A stretch of 64,000 nucleotides of DNA from Cymodocea nodosa (Eukaryota; Streptophyta; Magnoliopsida; Alismatales; Cymodoceaceae), in assembly GCA_036874045.1 (NCBI GenBank), contig JAZBRI010000008.1:4851001-4915000 (forward strand). The letters are read 5' to 3'. The notes under the pieces are model-generated. The model was not told where the DNA came from, made no database searches, and saw only the letters and a list, made by a program, of their open reading frames with translations. A program made the position numbers and the translations under genes. This document shows positions 1-10,046 of the stretch, one piece after another (the first letter of the stretch is position 1; each line of letters starts with the position of its first letter).

Positions 1-237
1 ACAAACAACCTTTCACACAAATTAGATATTAATTCCAATTTGTATTTTAACCGCAAGTGTATAGTGTATATTGTATTTGTGTGCAAGTATAGGTCGATCC
101 CATAGAGAAATTGAGTAAGAATTGTATATTGTTTTATTTTTTTATAATAAACATAATGTGTTTAGTAATCCCTCTGTTGAGTTACAGTTAACACAATAGA
201 CAGATCTTGTGGACTTAAGTTAACTCCACGAGCCTAT
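1..237 (-). mobile_element. Element B, distal piece of its 3' LTR (minus strand)
   Basis: Read on the minus strand this matches the end of the gypsy LTRs found elsewhere in the window, including the gggatcgacc and gtgcacttgcag words. It matches the corresponding part of the B 5' LTR near 25331-25560. The rest of this LTR resumes at 20140 because element A is inserted after position 237. By comparison with the other LTRs roughly the last 130 bp of the LTR lie beyond the left window edge. Confidence 0.85.
233..237. repeat. Left target-site duplication of element A
   Basis: CCTAT directly before the TG of the A 5' LTR. The right counterpart is TCTAT at 20140-20144, one mismatch. The matching uninterrupted LTR of B near 25553 reads ...gagcctatctttcc, so the target can be reconstructed. 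Five base pairs is the usual duplication of Ty3/gypsy integrases. Confidence 0.8.
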
Positions 238-596
238 TGTTTAGAATGAAAAAGTGCATATTATTAACGGTTAAATGATGGTTAATTGCATAATATTTAG
301 CTTATCATATAAGAATTAAGCCATTATATTATAATTGCACTGTTATATGCTTTAATTGAAGAATCTGCTTAATTTTGGGGAATTAATGTTAATTTAGTAC
401 ATTTATGAACTGTCGGTAAGTTGCAAGCTGTGAAATTCTTAAGTATCTGAATTTTCTGATATTTTAGACAGTTATGCTTAACATACAGAACAAATTCGGA
501 CAGTTATGTTTAATAGACCGAATATGTATTAGATAGTTATGTTTAAATTGTCGAACAGTTATATTTTGAGAGAATATTTTATTATTTCCTAAAGTA

Positions 597-1012
597 CGCG
601 TGTCGAAACCAGAATGAATGACTTAAGTGAACTTTCGGTGAGTTATCTATAACTATCCGAAATTGCAGCTGAGCATTGGATAGTTATCCCTATAACTCTC
701 CGAAATCTCTTTTTATTTATAAAATAGCTGAGGACATGTGTCATGTTCTGGGTAAGTGACTTAAGTGGATTTTTAGTGGGTTAGCTGTAACTATCCGAAA
801 TGCATCTGAGCATCGAATAGTTAGACCTATAACTCTCCGAAATGTTATTTTATGATTAAACTACTGTTGACACGTATCGAGATCTGGTAGATTTACTTAA
901 GTTATGTATCGGTGAGTTATCTGTAACTATCCGAAATGCATCTGAGCATCGGATAGTTAAGTTTATAAGTATCCGAAATGCACCTGAGCATCGGATAGTT
1001 AAAATTATGCAC
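597..1012 (+). repeat. Three ~137-bp tandem repeats in LTR1 U3
   Basis: The anchor word aactatccga occurs at 651, 789 and 925, giving periods of 138 and 136 bp. Each unit also carries a ...cttaag... word and an inverted repeat: TAACTATCCGA, a 14-nt loop, then TCGGATAGTTA (perfect at 924-959). LTR3 keeps the array (about 18290-18670), whereas the solo LTR2 retains about one unit. Such U3 arrays often carry enhancer sites; that role is inferred. Confidence 0.8.
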
Positions 1013-1232
1013 GTGTTTTATAGTTAAATCAACGAAGAAAGTCTGTTGAGTTATCTGTAACTCCACGGACTATATTTTTTCTAATATGCCACTATAGCGG
1101 TTATAGAAACAAGACAGTTGGAAGGAAAAACCACGTTTGCATGTATCGCGTAGGAGAAGGAAGCATCGCCGTTGATATGAATGAAGGAAATCCAACCGAT
1201 CATTCAAGCAGAAGTAGTTACTACTGAAGAAA

Positions 1233-1240
1233 TATAAAAG
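1233..1240 (+). promoter_or_regulatory. LTR1 TATA box
   Basis: TATAAAAG within gaaatataaaagaaaag. The same word in the same context occurs in LTR2 (8845), LTR3 (18904) and, on the minus strand, in the B 5' LTR (26419-26426). Conservation across four LTRs makes it the likely core promoter of the family. Confidence 0.65.
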
Positions 1241-1357
1241 AAAAGAAGAAAAAGAAGAAGAGTGTGATCGGTAGGTGATCAGTATGTGATTGATGGGCAG
1301 ACAGTGTGTGTAGAGGAGGATCGGCGTCGCAATTCTCTGAAGTACCATACCAAATAT

Positions 1358-1418
1358 CATCATCACCATCACCACATCACCATCACCACATCATCATCAC
1401 CACCATAATCACCAACCA
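1358..1418 (+). repeat. CAT/CAC microsatellite in LTR1
   Basis: A run of cat, cac and atc triplets downstream of the TATA box. It is repeated at about 19025-19075 in LTR3 and is much shorter in LTR2. Confidence 0.7.
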
Positions 1419-2479
1419 TCTGAGGTCTATGAGGATACTTGCCTAATGTCGGGTCAATTTCGAGCCAAACACAATGTCGGACAACCACTCTAAGGAGTGA
1501 TCACGCCGCAGGAAGGGAAGCCATTTTCACCAAGCGCCGACTCATATTTCAGGATATCGTAAAGCTTTTAGCCTTGGCTTCGGGTTGATACCTATATGCT
1601 GAAGAGGAGATTATCTTGCAATTCTAGACTCGCGATTCTATAGGGAGAGGAGACAAAATTGTAAGTGGTTTAATTTTTAGTGGTGTAATCGTGTTGCAAG
1701 TTGTGTCGGAAGTATTTACTGTTAAGTGATATTACTTTACATTTCACCTTTCGCCCATTTCCATGTTCACATCAAAACAAAAATACCAAAAACAATTTAT
1801 CTTTGTTTGTATGTTGTATTTGAGTGTTGTATTGTTTGTGTTGTATCGTGATTAATGTTATCTATATCAGTTTTATGATTGTTTTATGTTAGTTTTAATT
1901 TTATAGTTTACTGAAATTGGTTCGTACAAAAGACTTAAAGATTTTAATGGTTATTGTTTGAATCATCTGAATGTTAGTATTGCTTAATGATAAATCCAAT
2001 GTTAACTAGCATTAAAAAGCTTAATTGATGTTATTTACAATCTGTGAAATCACCCAATGGTTAACTGAATTCCTCTGTAAATAGCACTATTATAAAGAAG
2101 AGACAGGCTCGTGGAGTTAACTTAAGTCCACGAGGATAGTCCGTTGAGTTAGCCATAACTCAACGAACTTTGTCCATTGAGTTAACTGTAATTCAACAGA
2201 GTGCTTCTTGAATATAAATTTAAATTGTTAACAATCAAATAGTTCTTAAATTCATCAGCAATTCCCTATGGGATCGACTTATACTTGCACACTGATACAA
2301 TAGACACAGTGCACTTGCAGTTAAAGTACAAATTGAAATTAATATCTAAATTGTATTAAAGGTTGTATATTTACTTCTAAAAGAAAGAATAGGCATAAAG
2401 ATAAATTAAGTAAGTAAAAACAGAAGTAACAAATCCAAGTTTTTCTAGTCTAGTGCTGGGAAAATCCAAACAAGTTTTA

Positions 2480-2497
2480 TGGCGCCGTTGTCGGGGA
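2480..2497 (+). promoter_or_regulatory. Element A primer-binding site, tRNA-Asp type
   Basis: TGGCGCCGTTGTCGGGGA, seven bases after the LTR end. It matches the complement of the plant tRNA-Asp 3' end (TGGCGCCGTTGCCGGGGA) with one C-to-T change. This primer type is characteristic of Athila-like gypsy elements. Confidence 0.9.
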
Positions 2498-2591
2498 ATT
2501 AAATTGAATTGAATTGAATAGATATAAGCAATTGTTAGAGCTGTTTCATTTTAATAGCCAGAGTTGTGTGTTTTCTTTTGTAATTGAGAAT

Positions 2592-2831
2592 ATGGCATAT
2601 GCTTATGCTCAAAGATTTCTAAAACTTGTAATTAGCATATGTGAATTCTGCAATTCTGAAGGACACGACGTTTTTGATTGTTTGAAATTGAGACTTTTAC
2701 AGATTGTTAGATCCCATGAACAACAAATGAATTATCCTCAATATAATAGAGCCGAGTATGAGAATCCTATAGTTTACCGACCTGATAGTCAGTATAGAAT
2801 GTGTAATATGATGAGAGACACTGAAGTTTAG
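2592..2831 (+). pseudogene. Minimal nucleocapsid (zinc-knuckle) start of the pol frame, element A
   Basis: A short frame from the ATG at 2592 to a TAG at 2829. It contains one perfect CCHC zinc knuckle at 2640-2681 (CEFCNSEGHDVFDC, spacing C-X2-C-X4-H-X4-C), which in gag nucleocapsid binds the packaged RNA. It is followed by a tyrosine- and asparagine-rich QQMNYPQYNR-type segment as in Athila gag C-termini. The ATG lies only about 95 bp after the PBS, so there is no room for a capsid domain. Element B has the same ATG context (AATTGAGAATATGGCATA) at the same distance from its PBS, so this start is ancestral. A longer frame opens at 2514 but is not shared with B. Confidence 0.7.
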
Positions 2832-3463
2832 GATAGCTATGACAGACTAGAGCATAGTATAGAGCAAAATCTGGACAAACTGGAATACTTTGTGTGTCAA
2901 CAACAAGAAGTCAACCAATTAAACTAACTATAAGGAAGCATATTCAGAACCTAAAAAAGATATAATTTACGAAACTAAAAAAACCATAAAGAAAATTGAT
3001 CAAAAATTAAATGCAATGAAATTAGATGAATTGGAAACAAAATTAAAAGCATTAGACAAAAATGCAATGAAAATACAAGTTATGTAACAGGACAATGAAA
3101 ATTATAATGTTATAAACCTGCATAATTTGCAAAATATACAGCAAATAGAAAATACTAATGCAAGAGAATTTAAAGAATGCACTTTAAGACTAAAAACAAT
3201 TGAAGATCATAATCACGAAAATGATATACAAAAACATCATGAAAGTAACGAAAATCTGGAAGATGTATGTGTAACATTAAGATCTGGAACTGATATACCA
3301 CCAAGAACTCAAAATGAAAATGACATGAAGATGGACCAAGAGTAAAAATCAAAATGATAATGAAAATGTAATAGTTGAAAATCTAGAAATCACTAAAGAA
3401 CAATCTGAATCTGCAAATGAAGCTAAAAATGATCAAACAAATGAACTGATAGAAAAAGAGTCA
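2832..3463 (+). pseudogene. Coiled-coil linker between nucleocapsid and protease, element A
   Basis: Lysine-, glutamate- and asparagine-rich coding remnant with stops and frame changes. The open piece at 3127-3345 is strongly charged and looks coiled-coil. The minus-strand element B keeps the homologous segment as one open frame of 215 codons (24191-24838), so in A the linker has decayed. In Athila-type polyproteins a similar charged linker separates gag from protease. Confidence 0.6.
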
Positions 3464-5560
3464 TTGAAATCAAAATCTTTAGCACCCTATCCTGAAAGAT
3501 TACAACAAACAATTCCTAAAAAACAAGAAAAAATCAGAGAAATTTTTGAAAAAGTACAAGTTAACATTCCTTTATTAGATTTATTACAGAAAATGTCACC
3601 TTGTGCTAAATTTCTGAAGGATTGGTGTACTAAGAAAAGAGAGCGAAAAGTTCTTAGAAATGTCTTTTTAGCAGAGCAAAGTAGTTCCTTATTTCTGCCA
3701 CAAATTCCTAAAAAGTTATCTGATCCTGGAATCCCTGTTATATCATGCACCATAGGAATTACCGTTCTAGAAAGAACCTTAATAGACTTAGGTGCAGGTA
3801 TAAATGTTATGTCAAGTGATATATTTGCATCCTTAGGATTAGAAGGCTTAACTCCTACTAGTACGGTTATTCAATTAGCTGATAGAAGTATAAGACACCC
3901 TAGAGGAAAAATAGAGGATATCTTAATTAAAATCAAGAATTTTATATATCCTATTGATATTGTAATTTTGGATTCCCAACAAATTAAGCATAAAAATAGT
4001 GATACATCTTTAATTTTGGGAAGACCATTTTTAGCAACATCAGGGGCTGTTATAAATTGTAAAACTAGAGTAATGAAGTTAGCATATGGTAATGAGGATA
4101 CTCAATTAAATATTTTCAAACCAGAAAGGTTTGAGGAGTTTGAAATGTCTTTACACACCATAGACTTTTTAGAGGATGAAGGAGATATGTTAGATGATGT
4201 GATTCAAGAAGAATTAAATAGGCACATCAATTCTGAAATTTTAGAAGAAAGTGAAAGCATAAATATAGAAGGAGATATGGAAGAAATTAATTTAAAAAAT
4301 GATGATGTTCAGTTAAGAGCTCTAGCTTCTGATGGGCAGCATTTAGAATTAAAACTTTTACCTCCTAAATTAACCTATATATTTCTGGAAGATAATCGAA
4401 CCTGTCCAATCATTATTGCTTCAGATTTAAAAGAAGATCAAATAGCTAAATTAAAAGATGTAGTAAAAAGTTATAAAGAAGTAATAGGATGGACTATGAC
4501 TGATATAAAAGGGCTAAGTTCAACTTTATGCTGTCACCACATATATTTAGAAGAGAATGCTAAACTTGTTAGAATTCCTAAGAGGAGATTAAATCCAAAC
4601 CTTAAAGAAGTAGTGAGGAAAGAAATAGTTAAATGGTTAGATAATGATATAATTTATCCGATTTATGATAGCTCGTGGGTTAGTCCAATCCATGTAGTTC
4701 CCAAGAAATCAAGATTAACATTTATTAGGAATGAAAGTCAAGACTTGATACCTACTAGAATTCAATCAGGCTGGAGAGTATGTATAGACTATAAAAAGCT
4801 GAATGTTGTGACTAGGAAAGATCATTTTCCCTTACCTTTTATAGATCAAATGCTAGAAAGATTAGCAGGGCAAGAATATTTTTGTTTCCTAGATGGGTAT
4901 TTAGGGTATAATCAAATTCCAGTAGCATTAGAGGATCAAGAGAAAACAACTTTCACCTATCCTAATGGAACTTATGCTTTTAAAAGAATGCCATTTGGAT
5001 TATGCAATGCGCCAGCTACCTTTCAAAAGTGTGTGCAGAGCATATTTACTGGAATGACTGAAGATTTTTTCGAAATATTTATGGATGATTTTACTGTGTA
5101 TGGCAACTCATATGAATTGTGTTTAAGCAATTTAGACCAAATATTAAAACGCTGTGTGGAAAAAAATCTGGTTTTAAATTGGGAAAAATGTCACTTCATG
5201 GTTAAACAAAGAATAGTCTTAAGGCATGTTGTTTCTAAGAAAGGGTTGGAAGTAGATAAAGCTAAAATAGAAGTAATTTCTAATCTACTAGAACCTAAAT
5301 CAGTAAAAGATATTAGATCATTTCTAGGACATGCTGGTTTTTATAGAAGATTTATTAAAGACTTTAGCAAGATAGCTAGACCTTTAACTAATCTATTAAA
5401 AGATGTTCCATTTAACTTTGATAAAAATTGCAAGGAAGCATTTTTCAGACTTAAGACTAGCTTAATTTCAACTCCTATAATTCAAGCACCTGATTGGAAC
5501 CATCCATTTGAACTAATGTGCAATGCTTCTGATTTTATTGTAGGAGCAATGTTAGGATAG
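3464..5560 (+). pseudogene. pol: Protease - reverse transcriptase - start of RNase H, element A
   Basis: A 698-codon open stretch of the pol polyprotein, which cleaves the precursor, copies RNA to DNA and degrades the template. The aspartic protease site LIDLGAG lies at residues 106-112 (D108). The RT palm carries VCIDYKKLN, LDGYLGYNQI, the FGLCNAP block and the catalytic FMDDF (DD at 541-542), all intact. RNase H begins in the last 15 residues, where the expected CDASD reads CNASD, so the first catalytic Asp is Asn. The frame then stops at a TAG where element B has Gln. The first ATG is only an opening of the track: the frame is part of a longer polyprotein starting near 2592. Family: Ty3/gypsy, Athila/Tat-like. 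Confidence 0.9.
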
Positions 5561-6427
5561 AAAATAGAAAAATCTCCTAGAGTGATTCATTATGCAAGCA
5601 AAACCTTAAATGATGCTCAAGTTAATTACACAACTATTGAAAAAGAATTATTAGCTGTTGTGTTTGCTTTAGAAAAGTTTAGATCATATCTGATTAGAGC
5701 TAAAGTAATAGTATACACGGATCATTCAGCTCTTAAACATCTAATAAAGAAAAAAGAAATTAAACCTAGATTGATCCGATGGATATTATTATTGCAAGAA
5801 TTTGATCTAGAAATTAAAGATAAAAAAGGTTGTGAGAATGTAGTAGCAGATCATTTATCAAGATTACAAATAGAAAAATCAAATATTGAAATTAATGATA
5901 ATTTTCCTGATGAACAATTAATGACCATCAACACAATGCCTTGGTATGCAGACATAGTTAATTACTTAGTTACTGGTTTAACACCTAAGGATTGGAATAG
6001 ACAAGATAAGAAATTATTTTTCTCAAGAGTAAAATATTACTATTGGGAAGACCTATACTTATTTAAGAAATGTCCTGATCTGGTTTTAAGGAGGTGTATT
6101 CCAAAAACTGAATATTCGAGCATATTGTCTTTCTATCATGACCAAGCTTGTGGAGGACATTTTGGTTCAGGGAAAACTATTGCAAAAATTCTGCAATGTG
6201 GGTTTTATTGGCCAACACTATTCAAAGATGCACATAAATATTGCTTAAGTTGTTTAAGATGTCAACAAATAGGAAAAATATCAAAGAGGAATATGATGCC
6301 TCTTAATCCTATTGTTGAGGTTGAAATCTTTGATGTGTGGGGAATAGATTTTATGGGTCCATTTCCTATATCTAATCAATTTAATTACATATTGTTGGGG
6401 GTGGATTATGTATCTAAATGGATATAA
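5561..6427 (+). pseudogene. pol: RNase H and N-terminal half of integrase, element A
   Basis: It continues in the same frame as the RT after one TAG. RNase H motifs: [11 protein letters not shown] and [11 protein letters not shown]. It ends in the ADHLSRL block that closes gypsy RNase H. The integrase zinc finger follows ([10 protein letters not shown] ... CLSCLRCQ, an HHCC arrangement), then the first catalytic Asp in [15 protein letters not shown] at 6425 replaces the Glu codon present in element B at SKWIEAI. Apart from the two stops this part is well preserved. Confidence 0.88.
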
Positions 6428-6862
6428 GCTATTCCTACAAAAACTAATGATAACAAAGTGGTAATACAATTTATAAGAACAAATATATTTGCTAGATTTG
6501 GAATACCTAAAGCTATTATCAGTGATAGAGGAACTCATTTCTGTAATAGAAGTTTTGAAGCCTTAATGAAGAAATATGGAGTAAACCACAAAATTGCAAC
6601 ATCATATCATCCGCAAACAAGTGGACAAGTAGAAAGTGCAAACAAACAAATTAAATTAATCTTGGAAAAAGTAGTAAATCCTACTATAACAGATTGCGCT
6701 AATAGATTGATAGATGCACTTTGGGCTTATAGAACTGCTTATAAAACGAGCTTAGGGATGTCACCTTCTAGGCAAGTATATGGTAAAAGTTGTCATTTAC
6801 CTGCTGAAATAGAACATAAAGCTTATTGGGCATTAAAAACTCTAAATACTAATTTAAATTAG
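6428..6862 (+). pseudogene. pol: Integrase catalytic core, element A
   Basis: The same frame resumes after the TAA. The second catalytic Asp is in IISDRGTHF and the Glu is in [12 protein letters not shown], so the D,D,E triad is complete across the two pieces. The [15 protein letters not shown] block is typical of Athila/Tat integrases. The frame ends at 6860 because of a 91-bp tandem duplication. Confidence 0.88.
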
Positions 6863-6951
6863 GCAAGTATATGATAAAAGTTGTCATTTACCTACTGAAA
6901 TAGAACATAAAGCTTATTGGGCATTAAAAACTCTAAACACTAATTTAAATC
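6770..6951 (+). repeat. 91-bp tandem duplication inside integrase
   Basis: The segment starting aggcaagtata at 6770 is repeated starting at 6861 with few differences. Ninety-one is not a multiple of three, so the duplication itself shifts the frame. B shows only one copy at this place. Confidence 0.88.
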
Positions 6952-7334
6952 AAGCTGCTGGAAATAGAAAAATGCAACTAATTGAGTTAGAAGAATTTAG
7001 AAATAAAGCTTATTCGAAGACTGTAAGAGAAAAAGAAAAGATTAAATTTTGGCATGATAGAAAAATTATTCCTAAAAGCTTTGAAATAGGACAAGAAGTA
7101 TATCTTTATATGGCTAGAATCCATAACCATCCAAGAAAATTAAGATCTAGATGGGCAGGACCTTACAAAGTTCGAAATATTTATCCTTATGGAAGTATTG
7201 AAATTGAAAATCTTAAAAATCAAAATATATTTAAAGTAAATGAACAAAGACTTAAACCTATTCTGAAAACACCAAAAAACTCCTTTCGAATTATAGAAGA
7301 AGTCAGAGTAGAGGACTACTCGAGCTTTACTTAG
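6952..7334 (+). pseudogene. pol: Integrase C-terminal domain, element A
   Basis: An open frame from 6972 with the block LRSRWAGPYKVRNIYPYGSI, matching the GPY/F-type C-terminal integrase module, then VNEQRLKPIL. It ends at a stop at 7332-7334, the natural end of pol by comparison with the family. Confidence 0.82.
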
Positions 7335-7931
7335 TAAGAAATCAGTTTTTATGTTTATATATATATATAAAATAAAATAAAATAAAAAACATTAAAAATA
7401 TATATAAAACATAAAAATAGTTGCGGTTCAATCGACTGGATCCATCGGTATGATCGGAATATAAAAAATTGTATATTAATTTTCAGGAAAAAATATTGGT
7501 TTTACCGAAACATAGTATCGATTCAACCGAAAGAAAAATAACAAAAATAAAAAATATTTAGGTCTGACCGAAACATAGTATCAGTTAAACCGATAAAAAA
7601 ACAGAAAAACTATTCTTTGTAATATTTTTATTATATTTGCTTGTACGGGAAGTCCGTTGAGTTATGCTTAACTCAACGAGCTTACTCTATTGAGTCTTGA
7701 GTTAGTCAACGAGCTTATTTCGTTAAGTTAACTGTAACTCAAGAGAGTACTGTAGCTAAGACCGCAGATAAAAGAATAATAGTTGGTTCGGGAAATGACC
7801 CGATTACCCGTCTAAAACTTAGGGCTTATTTAAACTAAAACCTAGGGTTTTTGGGGCATTATCCGGCAAATCATTTAGAATCTAGAACAGTAGAAATCAG
7901 AGCGATTTCGTGTTGTTGTGTAACTCCACGA
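7335..7931 (+). promoter_or_regulatory. Post-pol spacer with hairpins and a telo-box-like leader
   Basis: No coding potential. It holds two copies of an accgaaacatagtatc word (7503 and 7565) and a perfect palindrome at 7655-7678 (10-bp arms CGTTGAGTTA / TAACTCAACG, 4-nt loop). It also holds a ttatttaaac stretch directly followed by aaaacctagggttttt (about 7827-7852), which resembles the telo-box region of plant 5' leaders. It could be an internal promoter for ORF-X; inference only. Confidence 0.4.
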
Positions 7932-8246
7932 TGAGAAAGATGACGCTTGAATTCTAGGAAGAGGCTGTTGATACATCAGAATTTCTGAAGGAATCAGAAA
8001 AGTGGCACACGCGACAGAAGATCAGAAATACGACAAGAGAGAAAGAGCTACAGAAGGTAGAATCAAAACTTTTCAATTTCAGAAGAGATTTAGTAGATTT
8101 GGGTATACAAATACCTCAAATAATGGAAACACGAATCAGAATAGCAATAGAAATAGCTGTAAGAAAAGAAAGAAAGGTAAGGCCAAACAATGAAGTAGCC
8201 CTAGAATTAATCCAATGTAAGTCTCGGCTCTGGTTCAAAAGACGAA
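7932..8246 (+). pseudogene. Broken leader part of ORF-X
   Basis: Short overlapping open pieces (8002-8193 and 8099-8287) rich in Lys, Arg, Asn and Gln. Neither resembles a known domain on inspection. The solo LTR at 8247 interrupts this region and ORF-X coding continues after 10046, so they may be the N-terminal end of ORF-X. Low certainty. Confidence 0.3.
8242..8246. repeat. Left target duplication of solo LTR2
   Basis: ACGAA, repeated perfectly at 10042-10046. Confidence 0.9.
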
Positions 8247-10041
8247 TGTTTAGAATGAAAAAATGCATATTATTAACGGTTAAATGATGGTTAATTGCAT
8301 AATATTTAGCTTATCATATGAGAATTAAGCCATTATGTTATAATTGCACTGTTATATGCTTTAATTGAAGAATCTGCTTAATTTTGGGGAATTAATGTTA
8401 ATTTAGTACATTTATGAACTGTCGGTAAATTGCAGGCTATGAAATTCTTAATTATCTGAAAATGCATCTGGCATCGAATAGTTATACCTGTAGCTCTCCG
8501 AAATGTTATTTTATGTTTAAACTGCTGTTGACACATGTCAAGATCTAGTAGATTTACTTAAGTTATAACTCGTTAAGTTAGCATAACTGTACACGTTGAG
8601 TTACATGAATATACACTAAGGTAACGCGTTAGGCTAGCGGCTTATTTCTTTATTGCATGTATTTTATAGTTATTTTCTAAAATGACACTATAGCAGTTGC
8701 AGGAATAGATAGTTGGAAGGAAAAACCACGTTTGCACGTATCACGCAGGAATTCAATCGCGCAGGGAAAAGAAATCATCGCCGTTGATCTGAAGGAAGGA
8801 AATCCAACTAACCATTCAAGTAAAAGTAGTTACTACTAAAGAAATATAAAAGAAAAGAAGAAAAAAAGAAGTGTGTGTGATCAATGGACGGCCAGTGTAT
8901 ATAGAGGAGGAGCACCGAGCTTTCTGCAGACAGTATCGGTAATTCTCTGACACACCAACCATCGTATCACCACCATAATCACCAATCATCGGAGGTCTGT
9001 GAGGATACTTGCCTGATGTCGGGTCGATTCCGAGCCAAACACAGTGCCTGACAACCACTGTGAGGAGTGATCGCGTCATAGGAAGGGAAGACATTTTCAC
9101 CAAACGCCGACTCATATTTCAGGAGATCGTAAAGCTTTTAGCCTTGGCTTTGAGTTGATGCCTATATGCTGAACAGGAGATCATCTTGCAATTCTGGACT
9201 CGCGATTCTATAAGGAGAGGAGATAGAATTGTAAGTGGTTTAATTTTCAGTGGTGTAATCACGTTGCAAGTAGTGTCGGAAGTATTTACTGTCAAGTGAG
9301 ATTACTTTACATTTCACCTTTCGCCCATTTCCATGTTCACATCAAAACAAAAATACCAAAAACAATTTATCTTTGTTTGTATGTTGTATTTGAGTGTTGT
9401 ATTGTTTGTGTTGTATCGTGATTAATGTTATCTGTATCAGTTTTATGATTGTTTTATGTTAGTTTTAATTTTACAATTTACTGAAATTGGTTCGTACAAA
9501 AAAACTTAAGATTTTAATGGTTACTATTTGAATCATCTGAATGTTAGTATTGCTTAATGATAAATCCAATGTTAACTAGCATTAAAAAGCTTAATTGATG
9601 TTATTTACAATCTGTGGAATCGCCCAATGGTTGGCCGAATTCCTCTGTAAATAGCAGTATTATAAAGAAGAGATAGGCTCGTGGAGTTACCTTAAGTCTA
9701 CGAGGATAGTCCGTTGAGTTAGCCATAACTCAACGAACTTAGTCCGTTGAGTTAACTGTAACTCAACGGAGTGCTTATTAAATATAAATTTGAATTGTTC
9801 ATAATCAAACATTTCTTAAATTCGTCAGCAATTCCCTATGAGATCAACCTGTACTTGCATACTGATACAATAGACACTATGCACTTGCAATTAAAGTACA
9901 AATTGGAATTAATATCTAAATTGTATTAAAGGTTATTTGTTTACTTCTAAAAGAAAGAATAGTCATAAAGATAAATTAACTAAGTAAAAATAGAAGTAAC
10001 AAATCCAAGTTTTTCTAGTGTAGTGCTGGAAAACCCAAACA
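8247..10041 (+). repeat. Solo LTR (LTR2) of the A/B gypsy family nested in element A
   Basis: TGTTTAGAATG ... CCCAAACA, 1795 bp, same orientation as A. It is flanked by a perfect ACGAA duplication. Unlike LTR1 and LTR3 it has neither a PBS after it nor a purine tract before it, so it is an independent insertion reduced to a solo LTR by LTR-LTR recombination, not an internal LTR of A. It belongs to a subtype lacking two of the three U3 repeats but carrying an extra module (8566-8670) shared with element B and copia LTRs. Confidence 0.9.
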
Positions 10042-10046
10042 ACGAA
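10042..10046. repeat. Right target duplication of solo LTR2
   Basis: ACGAA, an exact match to 8242-8246. Confidence 0.9.

Larger units (their letters stand above)
238..2472 (+). repeat. Element A 5' LTR (LTR1)
   Basis: About 2.2 kb, TG...CA. The U3 part holds three 137-bp repeats and hairpins. A TATAAAAG box lies at 1233-1240, so U3 is about 1 kb and R-U5 about 1.2 kb. It is closely similar to LTR3 along its whole length, with scattered substitutions. It ends ...tccaaaca, seven bases before the PBS. Confidence 0.9.

Noticed and set aside
1070-1375. Minus-strand open frame of about 100 codons in the LTR, repeated at 18741-19043
   Set aside because: It lies inside an LTR and is a shadow of the repeat. 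It is not kept open in LTR2 or the B LTR and has no protein-like pattern beyond a His-poor Ser/Phe composition.
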